Source: Vibrio sp. VB16 (GTDB lineage Bacteria > Pseudomonadota > Gammaproteobacteria > Enterobacterales > Vibrionaceae). From it: 64,000 nt of DNA. The translations under genes and the position numbers were made by a program. The notes below the pieces were generated by a model, which worked only from the letters and a program-made list of their open reading frames with translations, was not told the origin of the DNA and searched no databases. The stretch's first letter is position 1, and every line of letters begins with the position of its first letter. Of this stretch, positions 26,863 through 35,982 are shown piece by piece. The DNA is taken from the NCBI RefSeq assembly GCF_015594925.2, contig NZ_CP087590.1, forward strand, positions 2,976,001 to 3,040,000, in the 5' to 3' direction.

Positions 26863-29253
26863 TTAATCAAAAAGATTCTTTAGCCACTGTGTAGGGGAGC
26901 TCTCACACGATTTTTTCAATGTACCACTTGCATCCCACACGGGCAGTTTAAACGCATTCCCACACTCCAATTTTAGACCGCCATTTTTCTGCTTAGCATA
27001 GCCCATTGTCGTCACTCCTTTTGGCCAAGGTAGCTGCAATCGTTGTGGTATTCTGAAAGATAAATACTCGTTATATACTCGTAATGCACCAGTAGAACCC
27101 GTCAGTTTTGTGGGTTTATTATCGTCCCTTCCTACCCATAAAGTCACAACTTCTCGGCCATCAACGCCCACAAACCAACTGTCTCTACTGTCATTACTCG
27201 TACCTGTTTTTCCAGCTAAACCTGCCCAGCTAAACTGATTCTGTAGATATCTTCCGGTACCTTCTAATACAGCCTTCTTCATAACATAGGTTGTTAACCA
27301 TGCGGCTTGTTCATCAATGGTAATCTGTTTCCTTGGCATTGACTGATAATGTATCTCATCATCCAGGTCTTTTACTACCCGTAAAGCACTAAGCGGTGCT
27401 CGTTGACCAGAGTTTGTTATTGTTTGGTACATCTGAGCAACCTGATAAGGTGTCAGAGAAAATGAACCTAAAAACATAGAAGGTACGGGCCGGATCTCTT
27501 TTCTATCAACACCCAATGCTGCTAGAGTATCTGTCACCTTAGGAATGCCTAACTTAAGTCCCAACCTTACTGTTGGAATATTAATCGATTTAGCCATGGC
27601 TTGATAGAGCGGGACTGAACCTCGGAATTTGTTATCGAAATTTTTCGGTTTCCATATCGTGCCTTTGCTGCCTTTCAGTTGTATTGGTTCATCTTTTAAC
27701 GTTGTCGCAAGAGTATATTCATCAGGGTAAGATAACGCGGTTAAATACACCGCCGGTTTTACAAGAGAACCAATTTGTCGACTCGCATTTAAAACTCTAT
27801 TAAAGCCGTCATACCCAGTCCTTTTCCCTCCCACCATAGCTCTAATTTCACCCGTTTTTCTGTCGACGGCAATAGCAGCAGCCTCAAGTCCAACTCCATT
27901 CTTCTTTTCCAAGTCTGGGAGTTTTCTCTCAATCGCTTTCTCTAACATAGTTTGAGAAACAGGGTCTAAGGTAGTAAATAGGGTCAACCCCGCAAATGTA
28001 GTAAACTCTCCGCCCAGTTTTTTCGCTAGTTCGTTCTTGAGTTGTTGAAAATAAGCGGGTTGCCGACTTGCAATTCTAGGATTGTCTTGGATATCTAAAT
28101 TACGGCTAACCGCTTGATTATATTGACTAGCAGTCACATAATCCTGTTGCATCATCAGTCTCAGGACAAGGTCTCTTCGCTTTTTAGCACGCTCAGGGTT
28201 TTTTATTGGATTATAGTAAGATGGGCCCTTTACCATACCGACAAGGAGAGCAAGCTGGTCATATCTGAGCTCTTGTACCGGAACGCCAAAATAAAGACGA
28301 GATGCCAAACCAAAACCGTGTACTGCAAGTCCACCACTTTGTCCTAGATAAACCTCATTTAGATACGCTTCCAATATCCTATCTTTGTCATAACGGTAGT
28401 CAAGAATTAACGCAATATACGCTTCACGAACTTTGCGCCAAATCGTTTTTTCTCTTGTTAAAAAAAGGTTTTTGGCTAACTGTTGGGTTAACGTACTCCC
28501 GCCCTGAACGGTTCGTCCAGCTTTAACATTCGCGACTAGGGCTCGTAGTATAGAGGTCGGCGATACTCCATCGTGTTGATAAAAATCTCTATCCTCTGTC
28601 GTTAATAATGCATCAACTAAAAATTCAGGGAACTGATTGCGTTTCAAATAGAGGCGAGTTTCATTCACCTCTTTTTCTAACATTCCAAGCATCTTAGGTT
28701 CTATTCGTAAAAAGCCAAGATCACCCTTTTGCTCTAATGATTGAATTCGATTAAGCCCCAAATTATCAAAATGAAGCATCACGTGCCTATCAGGCTGAGG
28801 CCCGTCTTCAAAATCAAATGGGCGACGAATCATTTCTACTTTTGTCGATGACGCAGAGTACTCCCCCGCATGCCTAGGACTTCGAACTTTTTTATAAGCT
28901 AACGCATCCAACTCTTGTTTCATCTCCTTGATGCTAAATTCCATCCCGGGAGACAGATGTAACACACGAGCATAAACAACCGTAGGCAGATCAAAAAGTT
29001 GTCCTTCGAAGCGCTCTTTTACTACAGAATCAAAATAAATGCCGACAAACACAATTATTGCGCCACCGGCAACCGATACCTTCCACGCTAAGCTCCACAA
29101 ATATCTTAACCAACCTCGTTTGGTTGGTTTTCCTTTAGTGGTTCTACTTGACGATTTTTTTGCGACAGGTCGCTTAGTCGGCACCTTCTTTTTCGGTGCG
29201 GCTTTTTTCGTCGTTATTGTTTTTTTAGAAACTGTTTCTTTTTTATTTATCAT
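26863..29253 (-). CDS. mrcB: Penicillin-binding protein 1B
   Basis: Bifunctional class A peptidoglycan synthase. The 796 residues have a Lys-rich cytoplasmic tail (KKTITTKKAAPKKKVPTKRP), one membrane anchor (about 55-75), a UB2H-type domain, the glycosyltransferase (TEDRDFYQHDGV, GGSTLTQQLAKNLFL) and the transpeptidase with SxxK (GSLVKP), SIN (KSINIPTV) and KTGTS. It overlaps the hrpB stop by four bases (ATGA), indicating translational coupling, as in other gammaproteobacteria. Confidence 0.96.
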   Translation of the reverse strand: MINKKETVSKKTITTKKAAPKKKVPTKRPVAKKSSSRTTKGKPTKRGWLRYLWSLAWKVSVAGGAIIVFVGIYFDSVVKERFEGQLFDLPTVVYARVLHLSPGMEFSIKEMKQELDALAYKKVRSPRHAGEYSASSTKVEMIRRPFDFEDGPQPDRHVMLHFDNLGLNRIQSLEQKGDLGFLRIEPKMLGMLEKEVNETRLYLKRNQFPEFLVDALLTTEDRDFYQHDGVSPTSILRALVANVKAGRTVQGGSTLTQQLAKNLFLTREKTIWRKVREAYIALILDYRYDKDRILEAYLNEVYLGQSGGLAVHGFGLASRLYFGVPVQELRYDQLALLVGMVKGPSYYNPIKNPERAKKRRDLVLRLMMQQDYVTASQYNQAVSRNLDIQDNPRIASRQPAYFQQLKNELAKKLGGEFTTFAGLTLFTTLDPVSQTMLEKAIERKLPDLEKKNGVGLEAAAIAVDRKTGEIRAMVGGKRTGYDGFNRVLNASRQIGSLVKPAVYLTALSYPDEYTLATTLKDEPIQLKGSKGTIWKPKNFDNKFRGSVPLYQAMAKSINIPTVRLGLKLGIPKVTDTLAALGVDRKEIRPVPSMFLGSFSLTPYQVAQMYQTITNSGQRAPLSALRVVKDLDDEIHYQSMPRKQITIDEQAAWLTTYVMKKAVLEGTGRYLQNQFSWAGLAGKTGTSNDSRDSWFVGVDGREVVTLWVGRDDNKPTKLTGSTGALRVYNEYLSFRIPQRLQLPWPKGVTTMGYAKQKNGGLKLECGNAFKLPVWDASGTLKKSCESSPTQWLKNLFD

Positions 29254-31715
29254 GACTTTAATTGTCGTTTAGTTTTAGTTGTCGCAATGTGATTGGCAGG
29301 ATCGTCAGGCCAAGGGTGTTTAGGGTATCTTCCCTTCATCTCTTTTTGCACTTCTTTATAACTTCCCATCCAAAAACCAGCCAAATCTGATGTTATCTGC
29401 AGTGGACGATGAGCAGGTGACAGCAACTCCAATACTATCCGTTTTCGTCCATCGGCTATTAGTGGTGATGTTTTCTCACCAAACACTTCCTGCATACGAA
29501 CCGATACCATGGGTTCTGCTCCTGCTTTATAAATTATTTTCTTATTGCTTCCTGTTGGAACTTGATAGTACACCGGCAATAAACCATCGATCTCTTTATT
29601 CAAAGGCCAACCAAGATATGCCAGTAAGGCCTGAGAGAGGTCTATACGTTCAAGACTCTTTACGCTCACTTTTCCAACCATGAATGGCTCTATCCATTTG
29701 TCCAAATGATCGACCAAGCCATCTTCTGTTAAGTCCGGCCACGATTTCTCGCTGAACCAATCTGAAGCGCAACGCATTCGTTCTAAGAGAGCCAGACTAC
29801 CTGGTGTCCAATTCAAGCACGAAAGTCCTTTTCGACGAACAAAATTAAGTAGAGCTTGTGTCATTTTTTCTGCATTTGTTTTCGGAAGTACTTCTTTTTT
29901 TATGATCAACTTTCCAAGTTTCAAATGCTTTTCGGCGACAAGTTGCCCTTTATTTTCGTCCCAATCTATACACTCAATAGAATCAAAGATAGATGGATTA
30001 AATTGATGTAATTCATCTATGTTTAAATTTGCACCTACAAATACCCTACTCGTATCCTGCCAGCTTCGCATTAGGTTAACGACAACAACATACTCGTTCG
30101 TAGACAGGGGTTCCAAATCATCAATAGAGGCCCCATGTCCATTGGCCAACAGGAACTGTCCATCCTGTCCTTTTCTTTGTTGAGCAATTCGTTCTGGATA
30201 CGCCAGAGCTAGGCAAAGCCCAGCTTCCTCTTCTTTTATACAAGATAGAGAGAAACTAGTACCCATTTTTTCAGCTAGTTGCCTTGCTCTGCGTTCAATG
30301 ACACTTTGCGACCTATTTTTTCTATGCTTTAGCGCATACAGTGATTGAGCGATATCTACATTCACCTGTGTCGACTCTTCCACAATCGGAATTAAAGCCA
30401 ATGCCGTAGGCAGCAAAGTTTCATTCATTTGATGTATTTTAACTAACATCGCAGCAAGTCTGGGGTCAATTCCGAGTTTTTGGGCAGACTTACCAAGTGA
30501 TGTTAACTGTCGTGTATCGGACACCAGCCCTAACTTTTCAAGTAACGTAAAGCCTTGTTCTAGGCTTGTTGTCAGAGGCGTATCTAACCAATGAAGTTCA
30601 TCCGCTTTTGTGGTTCCCCATTGGACCAACTCCAAGCATAGCGACGAAAGATCACTATGCCGTATCTCTGGTTCTGGTACTAAAGCAAACTGTTTAAATT
30701 GATCTTCGCTATATAAACGAATACAGATGCCATCTTCAAGACGGCCGGCTCTTCCCGCTCTTTGTATAGCAGAAGATTGTGCAATTTTAGCCTCTTCTAA
30801 TTTCGTAACTCCAGTCCTTAAATCAAATTTAGCCACTCTCTCAAGACCTGAGTCGATAACGATACGTATGCCTTCAATTGTTAACGATGTTTCGGCAATA
30901 TTCGTCGCGAGCACAATTTTCCGGTGTCCCTTGGGGCTCGGCGCAATTGCCTGCTCTTGCTGTTGAAACGTTAATCGTCCGTAAAGAGGATAGACCTGCG
31001 TTTTTTCATCCAGAGTTCCAAGCTCTAACGCTAACTGCTTAATGGCCCCAGAACTTGGGAGGAAAACTAAAATGGAGCCTTGTTCATTTCGCACTGCATG
31101 CAAAATGGCTTTGGTCATACTCGGAATCAAGCGCTCATTGACACGCAGTGGCGAATAGCGATAGTGAATTGGGAAGCCTCTTCCGTCAGATTCAATATAC
31201 GCAGCTCGAGGAAGGAGGTTCTGTAACGCCTGCTGATCTAGCGTTGCTGACATCACGACAATTTTAAGGTCATCCCTCAACGCCTCTTGCACCTCTAGTG
31301 CAAAAGCAAGAGAGGTGTCAGCATGAATACTTCTTTCATGAAATTCGTCAAATATTAGTAGATCGACACCTGAAAGCTCAGGGTCAGACTGAAGCATACG
31401 AGTCATGACTCCTTCGGTCACTATTTCAAGTTTGGTATTCGAACTCACCTTTGTTTCACCTTTTACGCGAAACCCGACTTGTTCCCCTACATTCTCACCA
31501 AGCTGCTTTGCTAAAAAATAAGCGATATTTCTCGCCGCTAGACGTCTAGGTTCCAGCATGATTATTTTACCTTTAATTACCTTATGTTTAATCAGCTGAA
31601 GTGGGAAATAGGTTGATTTTCCTGCACCTGGTTGAGCTTTAAGGATGATTTGGTCACTCTTTTCGACATGAGTTAACAGATCTGAAATAACAGTTTCAAT
31701 TGGTAGTTGTGGCAA
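29250..31715 (-). CDS. hrpB: ATP-dependent RNA helicase-like HrpB
   Basis: A DEAH-family helicase of 821 residues, function in the cell poorly defined. Motif I is QPGAGKST, motif II DEFHERS, motif III SAT (VMSATLD), motif VI QRAGRAGR; the HrpB-specific C-terminal domain contains ELLSPAHRPLQITSDLAGFW and KGRYPKHPWPDDP. The start appears to be TTG, with AAGG seven bases upstream. It is divergent from sfsA and overlaps mrcB. Confidence 0.95.
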   Translation of the reverse strand: MPQLPIETVISDLLTHVEKSDQIILKAQPGAGKSTYFPLQLIKHKVIKGKIIMLEPRRLAARNIAYFLAKQLGENVGEQVGFRVKGETKVSSNTKLEIVTEGVMTRMLQSDPELSGVDLLIFDEFHERSIHADTSLAFALEVQEALRDDLKIVVMSATLDQQALQNLLPRAAYIESDGRGFPIHYRYSPLRVNERLIPSMTKAILHAVRNEQGSILVFLPSSGAIKQLALELGTLDEKTQVYPLYGRLTFQQQEQAIAPSPKGHRKIVLATNIAETSLTIEGIRIVIDSGLERVAKFDLRTGVTKLEEAKIAQSSAIQRAGRAGRLEDGICIRLYSEDQFKQFALVPEPEIRHSDLSSLCLELVQWGTTKADELHWLDTPLTTSLEQGFTLLEKLGLVSDTRQLTSLGKSAQKLGIDPRLAAMLVKIHQMNETLLPTALALIPIVEESTQVNVDIAQSLYALKHRKNRSQSVIERRARQLAEKMGTSFSLSCIKEEEAGLCLALAYPERIAQQRKGQDGQFLLANGHGASIDDLEPLSTNEYVVVVNLMRSWQDTSRVFVGANLNIDELHQFNPSIFDSIECIDWDENKGQLVAEKHLKLGKLIIKKEVLPKTNAEKMTQALLNFVRRKGLSCLNWTPGSLALLERMRCASDWFSEKSWPDLTEDGLVDHLDKWIEPFMVGKVSVKSLERIDLSQALLAYLGWPLNKEIDGLLPVYYQVPTGSNKKIIYKAGAEPMVSVRMQEVFGEKTSPLIADGRKRIVLELLSPAHRPLQITSDLAGFWMGSYKEVQKEMKGRYPKHPWPDDPANHIATTKTKRQLKS

Positions 31716-31770
31716 GGTGAAACCTTATGATTTACTAGTTAAACGAGATTGTAATGAAAACAGTGAAAAG

Positions 31771-32478
31771 ATGCACTTTGAACCTAAGCTAGAATCTGCC
31801 ACATTAATCAGACGCTACAAGCGCTTTTTGGCTGACATAGAACTTCCATCAGGAGAAATTCGAACCATACACTGCGCAAACACTGGGGCGATGACGGGCT
31901 GTGCTGACGCAGGAAATATCATTTGGTATTCAACTTCTGACAATCCGAAGCGAAAATATCCAAATAGTTGGGAACTCAGTCAGAACGCGAGTGGTGAAAA
32001 TATTTGCGTAAATACCGCTAGAGCAAATAATCTTGTGGTTGAAGCAATCAATACCAATGTCATTTTGGAGCTTTTAGACTACGATAAATTGAGTACAGAA
32101 GTTAAGTATGGCAGTGAAAACAGCCGTGTAGACATTTATCTTGAAGGTAAGGGAAAAGCCCCTTGTTACGTAGAAGTAAAAAGCGTCACGTTACTAGAAA
32201 ATAGTGGACAAGGGTACTTTCCTGATTCCGTGACAACTCGCGGTCAGAAGCATCTGCGTGAGCTCACAGAAATGGTTAATTGTGGTAACAGGGCGGTACT
32301 TTTTTTCGCTGTTTTACATTCAGGCATTGAAAAAGTGTCCGTTGCACACCATATAGATGCAAATTATTCACAATTACTAAAACAAGCAAAAGAAGCTGGT
32401 GTTGAAATACTCTGTTATAAAGCAGAATTATCAAGCCGTGAGATTCGCCTCGTTTCTTCTATCGAGTTTATCGATTAA
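31771..32478 (+). CDS. sfsA: DNA-binding protein / sugar fermentation stimulation protein SfsA
   Basis: A conserved nuclease-fold protein found upstream of dksA; first described in E. coli as raising maltose use. The start at ATG 31771 (235 residues) matches the family's MxFxPxLxxATLIRRYKRFL opening; an in-frame GTG at 31717 would add 18 residues without family support. Recognisable segments are HCANTGAMTGCADAGNIIWY, NPKRKYPNSWEL and CYVEVKSVTLL, the last holding the ExK-type core. The real biochemical role is unsettled. Confidence 0.93.
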   Translation: MHFEPKLESATLIRRYKRFLADIELPSGEIRTIHCANTGAMTGCADAGNIIWYSTSDNPKRKYPNSWELSQNASGENICVNTARANNLVVEAINTNVILELLDYDKLSTEVKYGSENSRVDIYLEGKGKAPCYVEVKSVTLLENSGQGYFPDSVTTRGQKHLRELTEMVNCGNRAVLFFAVLHSGIEKVSVAHHIDANYSQLLKQAKEAGVEILCYKAELSSREIRLVSSIEFID

Positions 32479-32528
32479 TAAAAAATGATGCAGACCTCAC
32501 ACAGAAGGCAATTATGAAATTTCTTAAT

Positions 32529-32557
32529 TTGCTTCCAGCTTTTCTTTCTGCTATAGA
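32529..32557 (+). promoter_or_regulatory. Candidate dksA promoter
   Basis: TTGCTT (32529-32534), a 17-base spacer and TATAGA (32552-32557), followed by 57 bases of leader before dksA. Only moderate matches. A 28-codon ORF (32514-32600, GAAGG upstream of its ATG) overlaps it and is probably fortuitous. Confidence 0.35.
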
Positions 32558-32614
32558 TACCCGCCTAAAATTAACTACAAGTCAGTTGATGTTGGTGTAA
32601 GTAGGAGACGTGGT

Positions 32615-33058
32615 ATGCCAGAAAAGAAAAAAGCGCTAGGCATCCTAGCCATAGCAGGCGTTGAGCCTTACCAAAAAAAAGCTGGTGAAGAGTACATGTC
32701 ACCAGAACAGATGGATCATTTTTCCAAGATCTTAGGAGCTTGGCGTGACCAACTTAGAGATGAAGTTGAACGGACTGTGCACCACATGCAGGATGAAGCC
32801 GCTAACTTTCCAGATCCAGTTGATAGAGCATCACAAGAAGAAGAATTCAGTCTTGAATTGCGTAACCGAGATCGTGAACGTCGTTTAATCAAAAAAATTG
32901 AAAAGACGCTCAATAAGATCGAAGAAGATGATTTTGGATTCTGTGAGTCTTGCGGTGTTGAAATCGGTATTCGTCGATTAGAGGCTCGCCCAACAGCCGA
33001 TCTTTGTATCGATTGTAAAACCCTTGCGGAAATGAAAGAAAGACAGATGCAAGGTTAA
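32615..33058 (+). CDS. dksA: RNA polymerase-binding transcription factor DksA
   Basis: Binds the RNA polymerase secondary channel and, with ppGpp, drives the stringent response. The 147 residues show the coiled-coil arms, with the tip Asp residues in EAANFPDPVDRA, and the four-cysteine zinc finger (CESCGV...CIDCKT). Start at ATG with GGAG upstream. It is followed by a terminator and then gluQ, the conserved dksA-gluQ arrangement. Confidence 0.98.
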   Translation: MPEKKKALGILAIAGVEPYQKKAGEEYMSPEQMDHFSKILGAWRDQLRDEVERTVHHMQDEAANFPDPVDRASQEEEFSLELRNRDRERRLIKKIEKTLNKIEEDDFGFCESCGVEIGIRRLEARPTADLCIDCKTLAEMKERQMQG

Positions 33059-33074
33059 TCTAAGAGTAAAAACT

Positions 33075-33099
33075 AAAGGGAGCCTTGGCTCCCTTTTTT
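33075..33099 (+). terminator. Terminator between dksA and gluQ
   Basis: AAAGGGAGCC-TT-GGCTCCCTTTTTT, a strong intrinsic terminator. In Shigella and E. coli a terminator at this place limits read-through from dksA into gluQ; the same is expected here. Confidence 0.9.
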
Positions 33100-33132
33100 C
33101 TTTTACTATACCGAGTTAATACTGATTTAATT

Positions 33133-34023
33133 ATGAGATATATAGGTCGTTTCGCTCCATCACCTTCAGGTTCGTTACATTTTGGATCACTTGTTGCGGC
33201 TCTTGGCAGTTATTTCCAAGCCAAGTCGAACAGCGGAACATGGTTGGTTAGAATGGAAGATCTCGACCCGCCAAGAGAGATACCTGGCGCCGCCACCCAT
33301 ATCCTAAAGACACTCGAAGCATACCATCTCTATTGGGATGGAGAAGTGATGTATCAAAGTCAACGTCACAACACATACCAACAAAAGATTGATGAATGGT
33401 TAGCCACTGGGCAGGCCTATTATTGCCAATGCAGTAGGAAAAAAATCAAAGCCCAAGGTGGTTTTTATCTTGGAACCTGCCGGGACAAAAAAATAACCAC
33501 ACAGAAAGAGTGCGCTGTACGAATACGAGTGGATGACCCAATAACGTATTTTGTCGATTCTGTTCGAGGTAAGATAGATATCCCTGATGCGTTAGCTTCT
33601 GAAGACTTCATAATCAAACGTCGAGACGGATTATTTGCATATAATTTAGCGGTTGTGCTCGATGACATAGAGCAAGGTATTACCGAAGTAGTTAGAGGTT
33701 CAGACCTCATCGAACCAACGGGACGCCAAATTGGTCTTTATCGGCTTCTAAACACGACGCCAATTAGTTATTTTCATCTACCATTGGCGATTGATGAATT
33801 TGGGCATAAACTGTCCAAACAAAATCATGCGAGAGCCATTAATTTGCAACAACCAACGCCTACTCTTATTCAGGCAATGCAATTTTTAGGTTTTGTTATT
33901 CCTCAAGAGGTTCAAGAGGCAACATTGGATGATATTTTGACATGGGGATGCTCAAACTGGTCAGTTAACGTACTGCCACCGGAGACCAAGATCACAACAC
34001 CATTCTCAAATGGTGCTCCGTAG
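33133..34023 (+). CDS. gluQ: Glutamyl-Q tRNA(Asp) synthetase
   Basis: Truncated GluRS paralogue that attaches glutamate to queuosine in tRNA(Asp). The sequence RYIGRFAPSPSGSLHFGSLV holds the HIGH-like motif, HKLSKQNHA is the KMSKS-like loop, and YCQCSRKKIKAQGGFYLGTC is the zinc site. The anticodon-binding domain is absent, as in the family. I start at ATG 33133 (296 residues); an in-frame ATG at 33085 lies inside the dksA terminator and is not credible. Confidence 0.95.
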   Translation: MRYIGRFAPSPSGSLHFGSLVAALGSYFQAKSNSGTWLVRMEDLDPPREIPGAATHILKTLEAYHLYWDGEVMYQSQRHNTYQQKIDEWLATGQAYYCQCSRKKIKAQGGFYLGTCRDKKITTQKECAVRIRVDDPITYFVDSVRGKIDIPDALASEDFIIKRRDGLFAYNLAVVLDDIEQGITEVVRGSDLIEPTGRQIGLYRLLNTTPISYFHLPLAIDEFGHKLSKQNHARAINLQQPTPTLIQAMQFLGFVIPQEVQEATLDDILTWGCSNWSVNVLPPETKITTPFSNGAP

Positions 34024-34061
34024 GCTATTATTAGCACCGTTTTTGGCATTAGCACATGAAG

Positions 34062-34111
34062 GTCAAATTAGAATTGCTTAATTTGACTATGAATGCCAAC
34101 TGGCAAACAAT
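34062..34111 (+). promoter_or_regulatory. Inverted repeat and possible promoter before pcnB
   Basis: A perfect inverted repeat GTCAAATTA (34062-34070) and TAATTTGAC (34079-34087) overlaps TTGACT (34083-34088), which with a 17-base spacer and AACAAT (34106-34111) could be a promoter. The repeat could be an operator or an mRNA hairpin in a gluQ-pcnB transcript. No T run follows it. Confidence 0.4.
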
Positions 34112-34175
34112 GAAATATATAACTATTGGCAGACAAAACCATCCAACTAACAATTAATATATTGGAGAAATCAAG

Positions 34176-35471
34176 CTGAACATTATCAATCGAAATGAGC
34201 ACGGAGTTTCCCGTAAAGACATTAGTGACAGTGCATTAAAGGTGCTCTATCGCCTTAACAATGCCGGATTTGATGCATTCTTAGTTGGTGGTGGTGTAAG
34301 AGATTTACTTTTAGGTCATAAACCAAAAGACTTTGACATTGCCACAAATGCCACTCCAGAAGAGATTCGCGCATTATTTAAAAACTGCCGCCTGATTGGT
34401 CGAAGATTTCGCCTAGCTCATATTATGTTTGGCCGCGAGATTATCGAAGTCGCAACATTTCGTGGGCATCATCAAGAGCCAGCTAAAAATGTATCGGCGC
34501 AATCTGACGAGGGCATGTTACTCCGAGATAATGTATACGGGACCATTGAAGAAGATGCTGAGCGTCGAGATTTTACAGTCAATGCCATGTATTACAGTAT
34601 TGCCGACTTCAGTATTCAAGATTTCGCCGGCGGTAAAGAAGATCTCGATGATGGATTGATCCGTCTTATCGGAGATCCTGAAACACGATACCGTGAAGAT
34701 CCCGTTCGAATGCTGAGAGCAGTACGTTTCGCTGCCAAGTTAGATATGGATATTTGCGAGACTACCGCAGATCCTATCCTCGATCTAGCCTATTTGCTCG
34801 AAGACATTCCATCTGCTCGTCTTTTTGAAGAATCACTCAAGCTCCTTCAATCTGGGCAAGGTTTCGAAACCTATTTATTAATGAGAGATTACGATCTCTT
34901 TAAAGCGCTCTTTCCACTTGTTGCAGAAGAATTTACTGACGAAGGTGACTCTGAAACTGAGCACATGATTGAACTTGTTCTAGACTCGACAGACAAGCGA
35001 ATCAATGAAGGTAAACGAATTAATCCTGCCTTTATGTTTGCAGCCCTACTTTGGTATCCACTTAACCGAGTCGCACGCCAGATGATGGCAGAAAAAGGCC
35101 TCGCGTATTACGATGCCATCATGGAAGCAAGCAATGTTGTATTGGATCAACAAGTAAAAAGTATTGCGATACCAAGAAGGCATACCGCAACGATCAGAGA
35201 AATTTGGCAGCTTCAGCTAAGACTACCAAGAAGAAGCGGCAAGAGAGCAACACGCCTTATGGAACTTAACAAGTTCCGTGCAGGATTTGACTTTTTAGAG
35301 ATGCGTGGTGAAGTCGAGCAGGGTGAGGCAAAAGAACTCGCTAAATGGTGGCAGACCTACCAAAACTCAGGACGGAATACACGCCAGACAATGAGTAACG
35401 AATTAGGAGACGACAAACCAAGCTTTCGTCGCCGTAAGAACTATCGCAACAAGAAAAGTAAACCAGAGTAA
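34176..35471 (+). CDS. pcnB: Poly(A) polymerase I with non-AUG start
   Basis: Adds poly(A) tails that promote RNA decay. The head domain has GGGVRDLLLGHKPKDFDIAT; conserved RNA-binding blocks follow (DNVYGTIEEDAERRDFTVNA), and the C terminus is basic (SFRRRKNYRNKKSKPE). Family sequence (SRKDISDSALKVLYRLN) begins upstream of the first GTG at 34242, and the in-frame stretch back to a stop at 34155 has no ATG, GTG or TTG. The best candidate is CTG 34176, eight bases after GGAG, giving 431 residues. E. coli pcnB is known to start at AUU. folK overlaps its stop (TAATG). Confidence 0.93.
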   Translation: MNIINRNEHGVSRKDISDSALKVLYRLNNAGFDAFLVGGGVRDLLLGHKPKDFDIATNATPEEIRALFKNCRLIGRRFRLAHIMFGREIIEVATFRGHHQEPAKNVSAQSDEGMLLRDNVYGTIEEDAERRDFTVNAMYYSIADFSIQDFAGGKEDLDDGLIRLIGDPETRYREDPVRMLRAVRFAAKLDMDICETTADPILDLAYLLEDIPSARLFEESLKLLQSGQGFETYLLMRDYDLFKALFPLVAEEFTDEGDSETEHMIELVLDSTDKRINEGKRINPAFMFAALLWYPLNRVARQMMAEKGLAYYDAIMEASNVVLDQQVKSIAIPRRHTATIREIWQLQLRLPRRSGKRATRLMELNKFRAGFDFLEMRGEVEQGEAKELAKWWQTYQNSGRNTRQTMSNELGDDKPSFRRRKNYRNKKSKPE

Positions 35472-35953
35472 TGATAACGGTCTACATTGCGATTGGCAGC
35501 AATCTAAATGATCCTGTCAATCAAACAAAAAATGCAATAGAAGCATTGAAAAATTTGCCAAAGACCCAATTTATACTGGCATCATCATTGTATAATAGTG
35601 CTCCTATGGGACCACAAAATCAGCCTGACTATATTAATGCTGTTGCGGCGATAACAACAGAGTTGACGCCCATAGAGCTACTCAACGCAACACAAGCGAT
35701 TGAGCTAGAGCATGGTCGCGTACGTAAAGATGAACGCTGGGGGTCTCGTACCTTAGATTTAGACATTCTACTTTATGGCAACTCAACGATAAATTCCGAG
35801 CGCCTTACTGTTCCTCATTATGGAATGAAAGAGAGAGAATTTGTTCTCTATCCGCTCGCAGAAATCGCACCAAATTTGAAGCTTCCAGATGGAACCGAGC
35901 TATCAAATCTACTACTTCAAGTAGATAAAAATGGCCTAAATGTTTGGCAATAA
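35471..35953 (+). CDS. folK: 2-amino-4-hydroxy-6-hydroxymethyldihydropteridine pyrophosphokinase
   Basis: Folate synthesis enzyme that pyrophosphorylates the pterin before dihydropteroate synthase. The 160-residue sequence has IAIGSNLNDPVNQ, SSLYNSAPMGPQNQPDYINA and the signature RWGSRTLDLDILLYG. It overlaps the pcnB stop by one base (TAATG), so translation is coupled, as in the E. coli pcnB-folK pair. Confidence 0.97.
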   Translation: MITVYIAIGSNLNDPVNQTKNAIEALKNLPKTQFILASSLYNSAPMGPQNQPDYINAVAAITTELTPIELLNATQAIELEHGRVRKDERWGSRTLDLDILLYGNSTINSERLTVPHYGMKEREFVLYPLAEIAPNLKLPDGTELSNLLLQVDKNGLNVWQ

Positions 35954-35982
35954 TAGTCCATTCCATCTGAAAAGGATTACAC

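Noticed and set aside
34242..35471. pcnB starting at GTG 34242
   Set aside because: It would remove conserved residues encoded just upstream and has no ribosome-binding site; the non-AUG start upstream fits better.
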